Shown here: positions 14,804 through 23,935 of the stretch, in pieces
How the letters are laid out: every line of letters begins with the position of its first letter
Numbering within the stretch: the first letter of the stretch is position 1
Assembly (NCBI GenBank): GCA_025353485.1
Contig: JANXQO010000068.1
Coordinates: 1-38,956, forward strand
Reading direction: 5' to 3'
Source: Chitinophagales bacterium
GTDB lineage: Bacteria; Bacteroidota; Bacteroidia; Chitinophagales; Chitinophagaceae
DNA length: 38,956 bases
Made by a program: the position numbers and the translations under genes
The notes under the pieces: model-generated
Database searches by the model: none
What the model was told of the DNA's origin: nothing
The model's input: only the letters and a program-made list of their open reading frames with translations

Positions 14804-16054
14804 ATGGCAATAGAAATAAAAGTTCCTTCTGTGGGTGAAAGCATTACTGAAGTAACCCTTGTAAAATGGTTAAGGCAAAATGGTGATTATGTCGAAAGAG
14901 ATGAGGTGATTGCCGAGCTGGAAAGTGAAAAAGCTACATTTGAGATTAATGCACAACAGGCCGGAATTTTAACCACAGTTGCCAACGAAGGTGACACATT
15001 AAAGATCGGTGATGTTGCCTGCCGGATAGACGATTCCGCTGCCCGTCCTGAAAAGCCTGCAGAGAAAAAGACTGAACAAAAAGCTGAAGGGAAAAAAGCA
15101 GAATCTAAAAAGAGTGAACAATCAAAAGAAAAAGAAATTTCAACATCGAACATCGAACATCGAACATCGGACATTAAAGCAACACCTGTAGCTGCCGCAA
15201 TTTTAGCTGATAAAAAAGTAGATATAAAAAATATTACTCCAAGCGGATCTAATGGAAAGATATTAAAGCATGATGTGCTTGACGCTTTATTAAATCCGGG
15301 CAGAAGCATTGGCCATCCTATGTTTAGCAGGGATGATAAGCCTGAGAAGATGAGCAATCTGCGCAAAACAATAAGCAGGAGATTGGTAGAAGCAAAAAAC
15401 ACAACAGCCATGCTTACCACTTTTAATGAAGTGGACATGAGCGCAATAATGGATCTGCGAACTAAGTACAAGGAAGTGTTTAAAAAACAACATGAAACCA
15501 ATCTTGGCTTCATGAGTTTTTTTACAAAAGCTATTTGTTTTGGTTTGCAGGAATGGCCAACTGTAAATGCAATGATAGATGGAGAAAATATTATTCATCA
15601 TAATTATTGTGATATATCCATTGCTGTTTCTGCCCCAAAAGGTTTGGTAGTACCCGTAATAAGAAACGCTGAAAGCCTTAGTATGGCTGAGATTGAGAAG
15701 AAGGTTGTTGAACTGGCAACCAAGGCAAAAGAAAATAAACTCACGATTGAAGAAATGACCGGAGGAACTTTTACAATTACCAATGGAGGCGTTTTTGGTT
15801 CATTGATGAGCACACCTATAATAAATATTCCGCAGTCTGCTATTTTAGGGATGCACAAAATACTGGAGAGGCCTGTTGCTATTAACGGCCAGGTTGTAAT
15901 TAAACCTATGATGTATTTAGCGCTTAGTTATGATCACAGGATTATTGATGGTCGTGAATCTGTAAGTTTTTTAGTAAGAGTAAAAGAAATGCTGGAAAAT
16001 CCTGAACAATTGCTTTTTGGTCAAGATCCGATGAAAGCGTTGCTGGAATTATAA
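14804..16054 (+). CDS. sucB: Dihydrolipoyl succinyltransferase (2-oxoglutarate dehydrogenase E2)
   Basis: 416 residues. One lipoyl domain (1-76; lipoylated K43 in [11 protein letters not shown]), a Lys/Glu-rich linker (about 82-125), a peripheral subunit-binding domain (about 128-162, [16 protein letters not shown]), a second linker, and a catalytic domain ending [17 protein letters not shown] with the HxxxDG active site. It transfers succinyl to CoA in the OGDH complex. It follows sucA; E3 is not in the window. The first linker contains a family B heptamer array (residues 114-123). Confidence 0.96.
   Translation: MAIEIKVPSVGESITEVTLVKWLRQNGDYVERDEVIAELESEKATFEINAQQAGILTTVANEGDTLKIGDVACRIDDSAARPEKPAEKKTEQKAEGKKAESKKSEQSKEKEISTSNIEHRTSDIKATPVAAAILADKKVDIKNITPSGSNGKILKHDVLDALLNPGRSIGHPMFSRDDKPEKMSNLRKTISRRLVEAKNTTAMLTTFNEVDMSAIMDLRTKYKEVFKKQHETNLGFMSFFTKAICFGLQEWPTVNAMIDGENIIHHNYCDISIAVSAPKGLVVPVIRNAESLSMAEIEKKVVELATKAKENKLTIEEMTGGTFTITNGGVFGSLMSTPIINIPQSAILGMHKILERPVAINGQVVIKPMMYLALSYDHRIIDGRESVSFLVRVKEMLENPEQLLFGQDPMKALLEL
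15144..15171 (+). repeat. Family B heptamer array in the sucB linker (four units)
   Basis: CATCGAA three times, then CATCGGA. It is translated in frame as [10 protein letters not shown] within the flexible linker between the lipoyl and subunit-binding domains. Confidence 0.8.
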
Positions 16055-16061
16055 GGTATCT

Positions 16062-16079
16062 GTCCACTGTGCAGTGGAC
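16062..16079. terminator. Hairpin after sucB
   Basis: GTCCACT (16062-16068) and AGTGGAC (16073-16079) form a perfect stem with a GTGC loop 7 bases after the sucB stop. There is no T run, so it may instead be a 3'-end stabiliser or a short repeat. Confidence 0.4.
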
Positions 16080-16119
16080 TAACACCTGCCATGGCTTGCC
16101 TCCACACAAGCATTAAAAT

Positions 16120-17295
16120 ATGAGCGTCTTTCATTCACATTTAAATTCCGCTATTGCCATTCTAAAATCATACAATGGCAATGAACCATTTCATCTTTAT
16201 GTAAAAAAATATTTCTCTGCCAACAAAAAATTTGGATCAAGAGATAGAAAACAGGTCACTTCTCTCTGCTACAATTATTTTCGTTTAGGCAATGCAGTTA
16301 AAAATTTTTCTGTTGAAGAAAGGATAGCGCTTGCAACATTTTTATGTGAGACTAAATCATCTGATTTTTTAAAAACTATAAAGCCTGAATGGAATGATCT
16401 GGCAGAGGAACCAATTAAAGAAAAACTTTCTATTGTCTTTCCACAATTTTCTATTCAAAATATTTTTCCTTATAAAGATGAATTAAGCGAAGGCATTGAT
16501 GCGGAAAAATTCAACGCATCATTTTTAATTCAGCCTGATCTTTTTTTAAGAGTCCGTCCTGGTAATAATAAAAGAGTAACTGGAAAGCTTGCAGGAGCAG
16601 GGATTTCGTACAAATTAATAAATGAAAATTGTATAGTACTTCCCAATTCATCAAAAATAAATGATGTATTGGAATTGGATAAGGAAGCAGTAGTGCAGGA
16701 TTATAATTCGCAAAGAGTTGCTGAGTTTATTCAATTAAAAACTACAAACCACAAACTACAAACCTCCGTATGGGATTGTTGTGCAGCCAGCGGTGGTAAA
16801 TCAATTATGGCGTACGACATTAATCCAAATATTGAATTAACGGTAAGTGATAAAAGGGAACCTATTTTAGAGAATTTGAAAAAACGTTTTGCAAAAGCGG
16901 GCATAAAAAAATATCATTCATTTGTTGCAGACCTTTCAAACAATCAGGCCGCTTTCAGTGCCCAGGCGGTAAAATTCGATCTTATTATTTGTGATGCTCC
17001 CTGCACGGGTTCAGGAACATGGGCAAGAACTCCTGAGCAATTATTTTATTTTAAAAAAGATTTGATTGAAAAATATGCAGGTCTGCAAAATAAAATTTTA
17101 GAAAATATTATTCCGCATATAAAACCCGGAGGCCATCTGTTATATATTACCTGCTCGGTTTTTAAAAAAGAAAATGAAGAGGTTGTGACCTATGTAACAG
17201 AAAAATTGAATTTGCGATTACAAAGAATGGAAATATTAAAAGGCTATGAAATGAAAGCTGATACTATGTTTGCGGCATTATTTATTGCTGCGTAA
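16120..17295 (+). CDS. RsmB/NOP-family SAM-dependent RNA cytosine-5 methyltransferase
   Basis: 391 residues. An N-terminal NusB-like/RNA-binding region is followed by the methyltransferase core: WDCCAASGGKSIMAYD (SAM motif I), SDKRE, the catalytic motifs DAPCTGSGTW and YITCSVFKKENEEV. The two cysteines (PC and TC) are those used by m5C methyltransferases of rRNA or tRNA; the exact target is not evident. Residues 207-216 (KTTNHKLQTS), just before motif I, come from a heptamer array. The gene is convergent with the T9SS protease. Confidence 0.88.
   Translation: MSVFHSHLNSAIAILKSYNGNEPFHLYVKKYFSANKKFGSRDRKQVTSLCYNYFRLGNAVKNFSVEERIALATFLCETKSSDFLKTIKPEWNDLAEEPIKEKLSIVFPQFSIQNIFPYKDELSEGIDAEKFNASFLIQPDLFLRVRPGNNKRVTGKLAGAGISYKLINENCIVLPNSSKINDVLELDKEAVVQDYNSQRVAEFIQLKTTNHKLQTSVWDCCAASGGKSIMAYDINPNIELTVSDKREPILENLKKRFAKAGIKKYHSFVADLSNNQAAFSAQAVKFDLIICDAPCTGSGTWARTPEQLFYFKKDLIEKYAGLQNKILENIIPHIKPGGHLLYITCSVFKKENEEVVTYVTEKLNLRLQRMEILKGYEMKADTMFAALFIAA
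16739..16766 (+). repeat. Family B heptamer array inside the RsmB-like gene (four units)
   Basis: AAACTAC, AAACCAC, AAACTAC, AAACCTC. It lies in frame directly before SAM motif I, at a place where related enzymes have a short loop. Confidence 0.8.
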
Positions 17296-17342
17296 TTGTT
17301 TTTATATTTTATCAGGAGCAGGTCGCTTTCAGCGCCCCCACC

Positions 17343-19040
17343 TTACTGCGCCACAATCCTGATGTTTCCTTTTTCCAAAATATTACTATGGTGTAAAGTA
17401 TAAATTCCTTTTGTAAGCGGCTGCAAATTGTCAAAAGAAATAAATTGAGCTTGTCCCTGTTGTGTGGTTACCTTTTTAGTTAAATATAATTTTCCATCAG
17501 CGCCATATAATTTAAAAGTTTCTGTTCCTGAATATTTTGGCTTTATCAATAATGCAAAATTTCCTTTGAAGGGATTAGGATATGCCTTTATCCAATCGTT
17601 ACCTAAAATAATATTAACCTTTAATAATACGCTTTGTTGAAAAAGATCATCGTATGCTTTATGAAAATTTGGAATGCCATAGCCGATGCGGTCATTTGGC
17701 GTTGTATAAATACTGCTGCTGCGTTTTACAGCCTCAATAATTTGCATGTTGGTAAATTCAGGAAATGCCTGCCATAAACAGGTAATAAGCCCTGCTAAGT
17801 TTGGTGTTGCAAAAGAAGTTCCATTACCAAAAGCAGGCTGGTTATTTAAATTTGCAAATGCTGTTCCCTCCCCTACAGAAGCCACTGTTGGTTTTATTCG
17901 TCCATCGCTTGCGGGGCCATAACTGCTGAAGTTTGCAACAACTCCGGATGTATTTACAGCACCAACAGTTACTATGCTGTCCGCATCAGCCGGCGTGGCA
18001 ATAAAATGCCATGATTTGTTGCCATCATTACCGGCTGCTACAACAGATATAATTCCTTTTTTTGCCGCCATTGCATTGGCTCTTGCAATGATGGTTATCT
18101 TGCCATTCATATCAGCATAAGTGTGATTAAAAACAGGATTATCAAATGTAGAGTAGCCAAGCGAAGTTGAAAAAACATCAACGCCGATACTATCTGCACG
18201 TTCTGCTGCAGCTGCCCAATTCTGTTCTTCTATCGGGTATTCTGTCGCAACATCTTCTGTACGGTACAAATAAAATTTCGCTTTGGGGCAACTGCCTACA
18301 AATTGCCCCGGCCAGTTACCTGCAATAATAGAAAAGCAAAACATACCATGTGGATCATCTTCATTTACACTTGTTTCATTTTGTACAAAATCATAAGTCT
18401 CCACAATCTGGTTATTATTTCTTACACTGTCAAAAGCTGTTACGGTTAAATAATTTCTGTAGCCTCCATCAAACATAGCCAACAGCATTCCCTCTCCTTT
18501 AAAACCATTGTTGTGTAAAAATTCTCCTTCATGAATATGTATCTGCGCAAATGAATTTCCATAATTTAAAACATCACCGTTTGTTTTTGCAATTTGTGTA
18601 ACCGATGTTGTTTGAGAAATTTCTTCGTTAAATTTATTTCGGGTAATAATAATTTCTTTGTTTGCCTGTTGCAATCTCATTACAGCATTGGAAGAAATTA
18701 CAAAAGGGAAACTGTTGATCTTTGCCAAAGCCGCTGCATCAGTGGTTTGTATGCAAACCTCATTAAGCCATTTTGATTTATTAAGAATGGTTACGTTGCC
18801 TGCAAGCTTTATACTATCAAGATATCCTGGTGTAATGGGAAGATCAGTTGAGTCAATAGAAATGTTTTGCCTTACTCTTCTTTGAATTGCCCTGGTAGAT
18901 AAATATTGACCGGGATTATTTATACTGAAAGGAGTTGCTGCCTTATCCTTAAATCTTATAATATATTTTGAGAATTGTGCAGTTGAAGAAAAACCAAAAA
19001 GTAAAACGATTACAGAAAGAAGAAGTAAAAGTTTTTTCAT
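17343..19040 (-). CDS. Secreted S8 (subtilisin-like) serine protease with T9SS C-terminal domain
   Basis: 565 residues from ATG 19040; the open frame extends to 19151 but the signal peptide MKKLLLLLSVIVLLFGFSST marks the real start. A pro-region (about 22-125) precedes the catalytic domain with D191 (MFDGGY), H231 (DPHGMF), oxyanion-region AAGNDG near 335 and S409 (NGTSFATPN). The last ~85 residues (KAYPNPFKGNF ... GIYTLHHSN) are a type A T9SS sorting domain, so the enzyme should be exported through the outer membrane. It is the last gene of an mnmA-lipoprotein-protease run (26-bp gap). Confidence 0.92.
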   Translation of the reverse strand: MKKLLLLLSVIVLLFGFSSTAQFSKYIIRFKDKAATPFSINNPGQYLSTRAIQRRVRQNISIDSTDLPITPGYLDSIKLAGNVTILNKSKWLNEVCIQTTDAAALAKINSFPFVISSNAVMRLQQANKEIIITRNKFNEEISQTTSVTQIAKTNGDVLNYGNSFAQIHIHEGEFLHNNGFKGEGMLLAMFDGGYRNYLTVTAFDSVRNNNQIVETYDFVQNETSVNEDDPHGMFCFSIIAGNWPGQFVGSCPKAKFYLYRTEDVATEYPIEEQNWAAAAERADSIGVDVFSTSLGYSTFDNPVFNHTYADMNGKITIIARANAMAAKKGIISVVAAGNDGNKSWHFIATPADADSIVTVGAVNTSGVVANFSSYGPASDGRIKPTVASVGEGTAFANLNNQPAFGNGTSFATPNLAGLITCLWQAFPEFTNMQIIEAVKRSSSIYTTPNDRIGYGIPNFHKAYDDLFQQSVLLKVNIILGNDWIKAYPNPFKGNFALLIKPKYSGTETFKLYGADGKLYLTKKVTTQQGQAQFISFDNLQPLTKGIYTLHHSNILEKGNIRIVAQ

Positions 19041-19066
19041 GTGAAAATGTATAAATTCTGCTAATC

Positions 19067-19807
19067 TTAATTGTGCCCTGTCATTGTAAGTTTTACACCA
19101 TAGCCAACATAAAAAGCCTGCCTGCCTGGTTGTGCGCCCTGAAATTCCCAATGCAAAAATTCCTTATAAACCAGCCCGATATTTTTTCCATACTTTTCTA
19201 CACTGTAATTTTTTTCTGCATATTGTGTTCCGGGCAACTTTGGATCCAGTCCTAAAAATTCGTCTCTCTGGCTAACTTTAATTGTATTGTCAAGTGGAAA
19301 CCGTCCAACTGTTAGTGGAAGATTTACACTATCGTAAGTGTAATCCCAATCATCTAAATACTTTGTTGCAGAGTTTAAGGAATAGGTATCAATGAAACTA
19401 TTTCCTTTCCACGTATAACCTTCTTTTATGGGCAATTTCAATTTTTGAAAACGTAAATTATTCTCTACGAATTCTATAGTTGTGGCGGTTTGTATAGCCA
19501 TAAATGTATTGTTGGCACTCCATGCCTGGCTTGCATCTTTACGAATGTAACGTACTATGCGGTAGGCCGGACGGCCCAGGTTATCTGTTATTAATGTTTC
19601 TGTTGAATCTTTAACCTGGTATTTTATAATTGTATCTTTTTGCCCAAAATTTATGTATACTGTTGAATCTAAATTATAGGTAATGTATTTGCCGGGTTGC
19701 AAAGGAAAATAATCGCTTAAAGAGGCTGTAGTAAAAAGCTCGTTTTCTTTTTTACACGCAGTTAGTAAAGTGATGAACAATAAGGCCAGACCAAAATATT
19801 TTTTCAT
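19067..19807 (-). CDS. Conserved hypothetical lipoprotein
   Basis: 246 residues with a lipobox LLTACKK (C18) after a short signal peptide. The mature part is rich in Tyr, Thr and Lys and predicted mostly beta (PLQPGKYITYNLDSTVYINF, PAYRIVRYIR, YAEKNYSVEKYGKNIGLVYK). I recognise the general pattern of Bacteroidota lipoproteins starting 'YFPLQPGKYITYxLDS' but no function. It lies 32 bp after mnmA and 26 bp before the protease, so it is probably co-transcribed with both. Confidence 0.75.
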   Translation of the reverse strand: MKKYFGLALLFITLLTACKKENELFTTASLSDYFPLQPGKYITYNLDSTVYINFGQKDTIIKYQVKDSTETLITDNLGRPAYRIVRYIRKDASQAWSANNTFMAIQTATTIEFVENNLRFQKLKLPIKEGYTWKGNSFIDTYSLNSATKYLDDWDYTYDSVNLPLTVGRFPLDNTIKVSQRDEFLGLDPKLPGTQYAEKNYSVEKYGKNIGLVYKEFLHWEFQGAQPGRQAFYVGYGVKLTMTGHN

Positions 19808-19839
19808 TGTATTTAATTAGGGGCAATGTTAAGATGTAA

Positions 19840-20949
19840 TTAAAAATCAAACTGCTCTTGTCTTTGGATTATTCCACCGCCAATTACATCATCACCTTCA
19901 TAAAAAACCGCACTTTGGCCTGGAGCAATTCCCTTTACATCTTCATAAAAACGAACATTTATACCTTTTTCGTATGTGTGAAGAGTTGATAATGCACCTT
20001 TATCTTTATACCTGATTTTTGTAATCACTTCCATTGCATCAGTAACCCCATCATATTTTATCCAGTTAATACCGGCAACCTTCATTTCATTTTTATTAAG
20101 ATCATCTTCTTCACCCAATACAATGGTATTGCTTTCAGGAATAATTTCAGTTACAAATGCAGGTTTACCCAGCGCAATATCCAAACCTTTTCTTTGCCCT
20201 ATTGTATAAAAAGGATAGCCTTTATGATTGCCTAATATCTTTCCGTTTTTATCAACAAAATATCCGCCATCAACTTTTGCTTGCAAACCTTCCACATTTC
20301 TTTTTAAAAATCCGCGATAATCATTATCAGGAACAAAACAAATTTCGTAGCTCTCACTTTTTTTAGCCAATTCGGGATATCCAAAGTCATTTGCCATTTG
20401 CCGAATCGCTGATTTGCGATAAGTGCCCAAAGGCAATAATGTTCTGCTCAGCAGATCCTGTTGCAACCCCCACAGTACATAGCTTTGGTCTTTGGTTTCA
20501 TCAATACCTTTTCTTATAAAGTATCTTCCGTTGGTGTGCTGATGAATTTGTGCGTAGTGGCCTGTAGCAATAAAATCACAACCCAAAGCGTCGGCACGTT
20601 TTAATAATGCACGCCACTTTATATGCGTGTTACACATCACACAGGGGTTAGGAGTGCGGCCGGCCATATATTCTTCTACAAAATTTTCAATAACAAAATC
20701 GCCAAACTCTTCTCTTATGTCTAAAATAAAATGCGGGAATCCATGCTGAACAGCTGCTTGCCTGGCATCATTAAAGCTATCAAGGTTGCAGCAACCGGTT
20801 TCTTTTTTTGATGTGCCGCCGCTGGTTGCATAATCCCACGTTTTCATGGTAATACCTATTACTTCATAACCCTCATGATGAAGCATAAGCGCAGCCACGG
20901 TACTATCAATACCGCCACTCATTGCCATTAAAACTTTTCCTTTACTCAT
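19840..20949 (-). CDS. mnmA: tRNA-specific 2-thiouridylase MnmA
   Basis: 369 residues from ATG 20949. It has the PP-loop MSGGIDSTVAALML, the first active-site cysteine C106 in NPCVMCNTHIKW, GHYAQI, and the second C204 in YEICFVPDNDYRGFL, followed by the C-terminal beta domain. It adds the 2-thio group to U34 of Lys/Glu/Gln tRNAs. The open frame continues upstream to 21027 but that part is repeat sequence. A perfect TATCTTTGC box lies 15 bases before the ATG. It heads a minus-strand operon with the lipoprotein and protease. Confidence 0.95.
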   Translation of the reverse strand: MSKGKVLMAMSGGIDSTVAALMLHHEGYEVIGITMKTWDYATSGGTSKKETGCCNLDSFNDARQAAVQHGFPHFILDIREEFGDFVIENFVEEYMAGRTPNPCVMCNTHIKWRALLKRADALGCDFIATGHYAQIHQHTNGRYFIRKGIDETKDQSYVLWGLQQDLLSRTLLPLGTYRKSAIRQMANDFGYPELAKKSESYEICFVPDNDYRGFLKRNVEGLQAKVDGGYFVDKNGKILGNHKGYPFYTIGQRKGLDIALGKPAFVTEIIPESNTIVLGEEDDLNKNEMKVAGINWIKYDGVTDAMEVITKIRYKDKGALSTLHTYEKGINVRFYEDVKGIAPGQSAVFYEGDDVIGGGIIQRQEQFDF

Positions 20950-20963
20950 AAAAAAAACAATCT

Positions 20964-20972
20964 GCAAAGATA
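20964..20972 (-). promoter_or_regulatory. -7 box of mnmA
   Basis: On the minus strand TATCTTTGC exactly fits TAnnTTTG plus C, and it settles the start at 20949 rather than 21027. Confidence 0.5.
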
Positions 20973-20975
20973 AGT

Positions 20976-21078
20976 TAATGCTACTAAGGCACAAAGGTTC
21001 TAAGTAACACAAAAAATTTCTCTGCAAGTTTCAAATTTCTCTTTGTAAACCTTTCTGTTTTTGTGCCTTTGTGGCAAG
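20976..21078. repeat. Family C foldback-like spacer between mnmA and the M23 gene
   Basis: GGCACAAAGG (20988-20997) on the left and TTGTGCCTTTGTGGC (21061-21075) on the right are inverted and rich in the CACAAAGG variant of the CGCAAAGG motif. The interval separates two same-strand genes and otherwise has no coding content. Confidence 0.5.
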
Positions 21079-21081
21079 TGT

Positions 21082-22428
21082 CTATAATTCATTTTTTGGT
21101 ATCCATCCTTCTGTATTTTCCTTATCAATAATAAAATAGAAATCTTTAAATATTGCCAGCAGATTTATTTTTTCTCCTGGAGCTAAAACCTTTTTTTGTA
21201 CTCCCGATAAATCGGGCGAAGAAAGAAGATTTAGTGATTTTTTTATCGTTAAATGTTTTAATGGTTTTACAACAGAAGATAAGAATGTGTTGATTACAAA
21301 TCCCTTTTTTCCATCCGATAATATAACTCTGTAAAAAATTCCTGTACCGGCTTCCGGCCGCAGTAATGTATTTTCTTCAAGCACAATAAAATTTGTACCA
21401 GTAGTAATCTGGTCAAAATAAAACTTTGCATTTTTGATACTTCGCATCCATGTATTTAAATTGGCTAATGGCACAGATAATTTTGCAGGCTCTTTATAAT
21501 CATTCTTTACAAAATACAACGGATCAATTGCTCCGCTGTTTGTATAAATACCAAAATGTAAATGGGATACTGTAAATTTTGCATTACCGGTATTACCTGT
21601 TAAACCCAGTATATCACCGCTTTTCACACGTTGTCCTTCTTTGGCAATTTGAGAATCAAGATGAGCATAATATAAACTGTAAGAGGCATTTTCAGGTTTC
21701 ATAAAAATTACTTTACCTCCCAATGCATTTTCATTTACTCTTGTTATAATTCCATTTGCACATGCAACTGCATATGAATGTTTCAGGGCAAGAATATCAA
21801 TGCCTTCATGTTTTCTTTCTCCGTTATCTCTTCCTGTTCCAAATAAGCTTATTATAGTGCTTTTTACATTTTGCGGAATTGGAAATGCCAGCGATGGACC
21901 GGCAGTAATCGTAAGTGTATATTCTCCATTTTTAAATAATTCAGGTTGTATTCTTACAATAAAGTTTGTGTCTTCAATAACAGGATATTCTAAGGAGAGT
22001 TTAACTGTATCTGCAGCTGCTAAAAATGCAGGAGTTTTATTTTCTGAAGAAGGATATGGTTGCCAGAGATCAACATAGATTGCAAAATTTTCTGAAGATT
22101 TTTTCTGAAGAGAAATATGTAGCTGCTGTCCGGGCTTTGCAGGGAAACGAAAACCAATTCCATTGGCACGGTCATCAGCAAAATATCCTGTTTCGCAGTA
22201 GGGTAAAGAAATATCTAAGGGATTGCTAAGGGTTATGGCTGCTGCTTTTAGCCAGGCCTTTTCTGGTGAATTTTCTTTTATGCCTGTATTTTTTATTTTT
22301 TTTTCGTACTGTTCATGAGGCGTTTTTTTGCTAAACAAACCCGGTCCGTGAGAAGAGCATGCATAAAAAAGTATAAAAAGTAAAAATGGTAAATAAAGAA
22401 AAAAAGTAAACCGCGTTTTATTTTGCAT
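21082..22428 (-). CDS. M23-family (LytM-type) metallopeptidase lipoprotein with SH3-like tail
   Basis: 448 residues from ATG 22428 (a TTG at 22437 would add three). Lipobox-type C24 (FYACSS). A beta-rich N-terminal region is followed by the LytM core: RKHEGIDIL near 205 (HxxxD zinc ligands), YYAHLDSQ and SHLHFGIY near 290. The C-terminal ~150 residues contain SH3-like strands (LLRPEAGTGIFYRV, EGWIP). It could cleave peptidoglycan cross-links or act as an inactive cell-wall regulator; the zinc ligands are present, so activity is likely. CCCGATTTATCGGG, a family D palindrome, is coded in the C-terminal part (around 21204-21217). Confidence 0.88.
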   Translation of the reverse strand: MQNKTRFTFFLYLPFLLFILFYACSSHGPGLFSKKTPHEQYEKKIKNTGIKENSPEKAWLKAAAITLSNPLDISLPYCETGYFADDRANGIGFRFPAKPGQQLHISLQKKSSENFAIYVDLWQPYPSSENKTPAFLAAADTVKLSLEYPVIEDTNFIVRIQPELFKNGEYTLTITAGPSLAFPIPQNVKSTIISLFGTGRDNGERKHEGIDILALKHSYAVACANGIITRVNENALGGKVIFMKPENASYSLYYAHLDSQIAKEGQRVKSGDILGLTGNTGNAKFTVSHLHFGIYTNSGAIDPLYFVKNDYKEPAKLSVPLANLNTWMRSIKNAKFYFDQITTGTNFIVLEENTLLRPEAGTGIFYRVILSDGKKGFVINTFLSSVVKPLKHLTIKKSLNLLSSPDLSGVQKKVLAPGEKINLLAIFKDFYFIIDKENTEGWIPKNEL

Positions 22429-22548
22429 AGGAATCAATTGCTCAAATTTACACCAGCTATTCTTAAAAAAAATCTAATAAAATTTTTTAAGTAAGGTGTA
22501 AATCCAATCTACCTCTTTTCTTCATAATCTTTTTAATCTATCCAAATC

Positions 22549-23400
22549 ATGGCTCAGAATATTTATCTTGCACTCATGCAGCAATATCTTGATTTATTAC
22601 AATATATTTTTAAAAGCGGTACTGATAAAAGTGACAGAACAGGTACAGGAACACGGAGTGTATTTGGATATCAAATGCGTTTTGATCTTGCCAAAGGATT
22701 CCCTTTAGTCACCACAAAAAAACTGCATCTTAAGAGTATAATTTACGAACTGTTGTGGTTTTTAAAAGGCGATACCAACACAAAATATTTAAAAGAAAAT
22801 GGAGTTCGTATTTGGGATGACTGGGCAGATGAGAATGGGGACCTTGGCCCTGTGTATGGAAAACAGTGGCGCTGTTGGCAGGGATCAGATGGAAAAGTGG
22901 TTGATCAAATTTCAGAATTAGTTCAACAGATAAAAACAAATCCTGACAGCCGCAGATTAATTGTAAGTGCATGGAATGTTGCAGAACTATCAGAAATGAA
23001 ATTAATGCCATGTCATTGTCTGTTCCAATTTTATACCACACCCCCGGCCCCTCTCCAAAAGGGAGAGGGGAGAAGAAAGCTTAGTTGTCAGCTTTATCAA
23101 CGAAGTGCTGATGTATTTTTAGGTGTTCCATTTAATATTGCTTCGTATGTTTTGCTTACTTTAATGATAGCGCAGGTTTGTGATCTTGAACCCGGAGAGT
23201 TTGTTCATTCATTTGGTGATGTGCATTTATACAATAATCATTTTGATCAGGCAGAATTGCAGTTAACAAGAACACCGTTTGCATTACCACAAATGAAAAT
23301 TAATCCTGGGATAAAAAATATTTTTGATTTTAAATTTGAAGATTTTGAATTAGTAAATTATCATAGTCATCCGGCAATAAAAGCTCCGGTTGCTGTTTAA
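22549..23400 (+). CDS. thyA: Thymidylate synthase with an internal repeat-coded insertion
   Basis: 283 residues; dUMP plus methylene-THF to d[28 protein letters not shown], the catalytic C155 in [31 protein letters not shown] and GDVHLYNNH are all present. The family usually starts at the equivalent of M10 (ATG 22576, [12 protein letters not shown]), so either start is possible. Between QFY and [10 protein letters not shown], residues 163-176 ([14 protein letters not shown]) replace the usual four or so residues and are encoded by a palindromic repeat. The 9-bp spacing to folA implies one transcript. Confidence 0.95.
   Translation: MAQNIYLALMQQYLDLLQYIFKSGTDKSDRTGTGTRSVFGYQMRFDLAKGFPLVTTKKLHLKSIIYELLWFLKGDTNTKYLKENGVRIWDDWADENGDLGPVYGKQWRCWQGSDGKVVDQISELVQQIKTNPDSRRLIVSAWNVAELSEMKLMPCHCLFQFYTTPPAPLQKGEGRRKLSCQLYQRSADVFLGVPFNIASYVLLTLMIAQVCDLEPGEFVHSFGDVHLYNNHFDQAELQLTRTPFALPQMKINPGIKNIFDFKFEDFELVNYHSHPAIKAPVAV
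23035..23076 (+). repeat. Family A palindromic repeat inside thyA
   Basis: CCCCTCTCC (23048-23056) and GGAGAGGGG (23062-23070) form a perfect 9-bp stem with a five-base loop, preceded by ACACCCCCGG. It is translated in frame as [14 protein letters not shown] in a surface strand turn next to the active-site cysteine segment. Confidence 0.85.
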
Positions 23401-23409
23401 AATATTCTT

Positions 23410-23928
23410 ATGGTTATATCACATCTTGTTGCGGCATCAGAAAATAATGTTATTGGTAATAACAATCAAATCCCCTGGCATTTGCCCAACGATCTTAAGT
23501 TCTTTAAAAATAAATCATGGGGAATGCCGGTGATAATGGGCCGTAACACGTATGAATCTTTAGATAAGCCTTTGCCCGGCAGAATAAATATTGTTATCAC
23601 ATCAAAAAATAATTGGCAAAGAGATGATGTAACTGTTGCCCACAGCATTGATGAAGCAGTTACCAAAGCCTGCGAATCTGATTGTAATGAACTTTTTATA
23701 ATTGGGGGGGGAGAGATATTCAAACAATCAATGGATATTGTAAACCGCATCTATCTTACACGGGTACATACTACAATTGATGGCGACATATTTTATCCTG
23801 AATTTGATGAAAGCAAATGGAAATTAATTTCAGAAGATCCGCATCCTGCAGATGAAAAGCATCAGTTTGCATATACCTTTCAGCTTTGGGAAAAACCCCA
23901 CCAAACCTCCCCTGAAGGGGAGGCTTAA
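23410..23928 (+). CDS. folA: Dihydrofolate reductase
   Basis: 172 residues: LVAASENNVIGNNNQIPWHL, LPNDLKFFK (acidic active-site D), IMGRNTYESL, PLPGRINIVIT, and FIIGGGEIFKQ, in DHFR order. It regenerates tetrahydrofolate consumed by ThyA, encoded directly upstream. The natural end is likely near TFQLWEK; the last residues (PHQTSPEGEA) and the stop come from a family A repeat. A run of seven G's in the FIIGGGEIF segment is a potential slippage site. Confidence 0.95.
   Translation: MVISHLVAASENNVIGNNNQIPWHLPNDLKFFKNKSWGMPVIMGRNTYESLDKPLPGRINIVITSKNNWQRDDVTVAHSIDEAVTKACESDCNELFIIGGGEIFKQSMDIVNRIYLTRVHTTIDGDIFYPEFDESKWKLISEDPHPADEKHQFAYTFQLWEKPHQTSPEGEA
23895..23927 (+). repeat. Family A palindromic repeat coding the folA tail and stop
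   Basis: CCTCCCC (23906-23912) and GGGGAGG (23917-23923) form a perfect stem with a TGAA loop, followed by CTTAA that holds the TAA stop. Confidence 0.8.
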
Positions 23929-23935
23929 AAAATTT

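Noticed and set aside
14887-15513. Long open frame (208 codons) antisense to sucB
   Set aside because: It lies wholly opposite the lipoyl, linker and catalytic coding sequence of sucB, has low-complexity Ser/Phe-rich content, and shows no motif.
19041-19151. Extended N-terminus for the S8 protease
   Set aside because: It overlaps the upstream lipoprotein gene, and a clear signal peptide begins at 19040.
20950-21027. Extended N-terminus for MnmA
   Set aside because: The added residues are repeat-derived and a perfect TATCTTTGC promoter box lies inside the extension.
23852-23935. Earlier start of the methyltransferase inside folA
   Set aside because: The extension reads folA and repeat sequence in another frame; ATG 23936 gives the family-like N-terminus.
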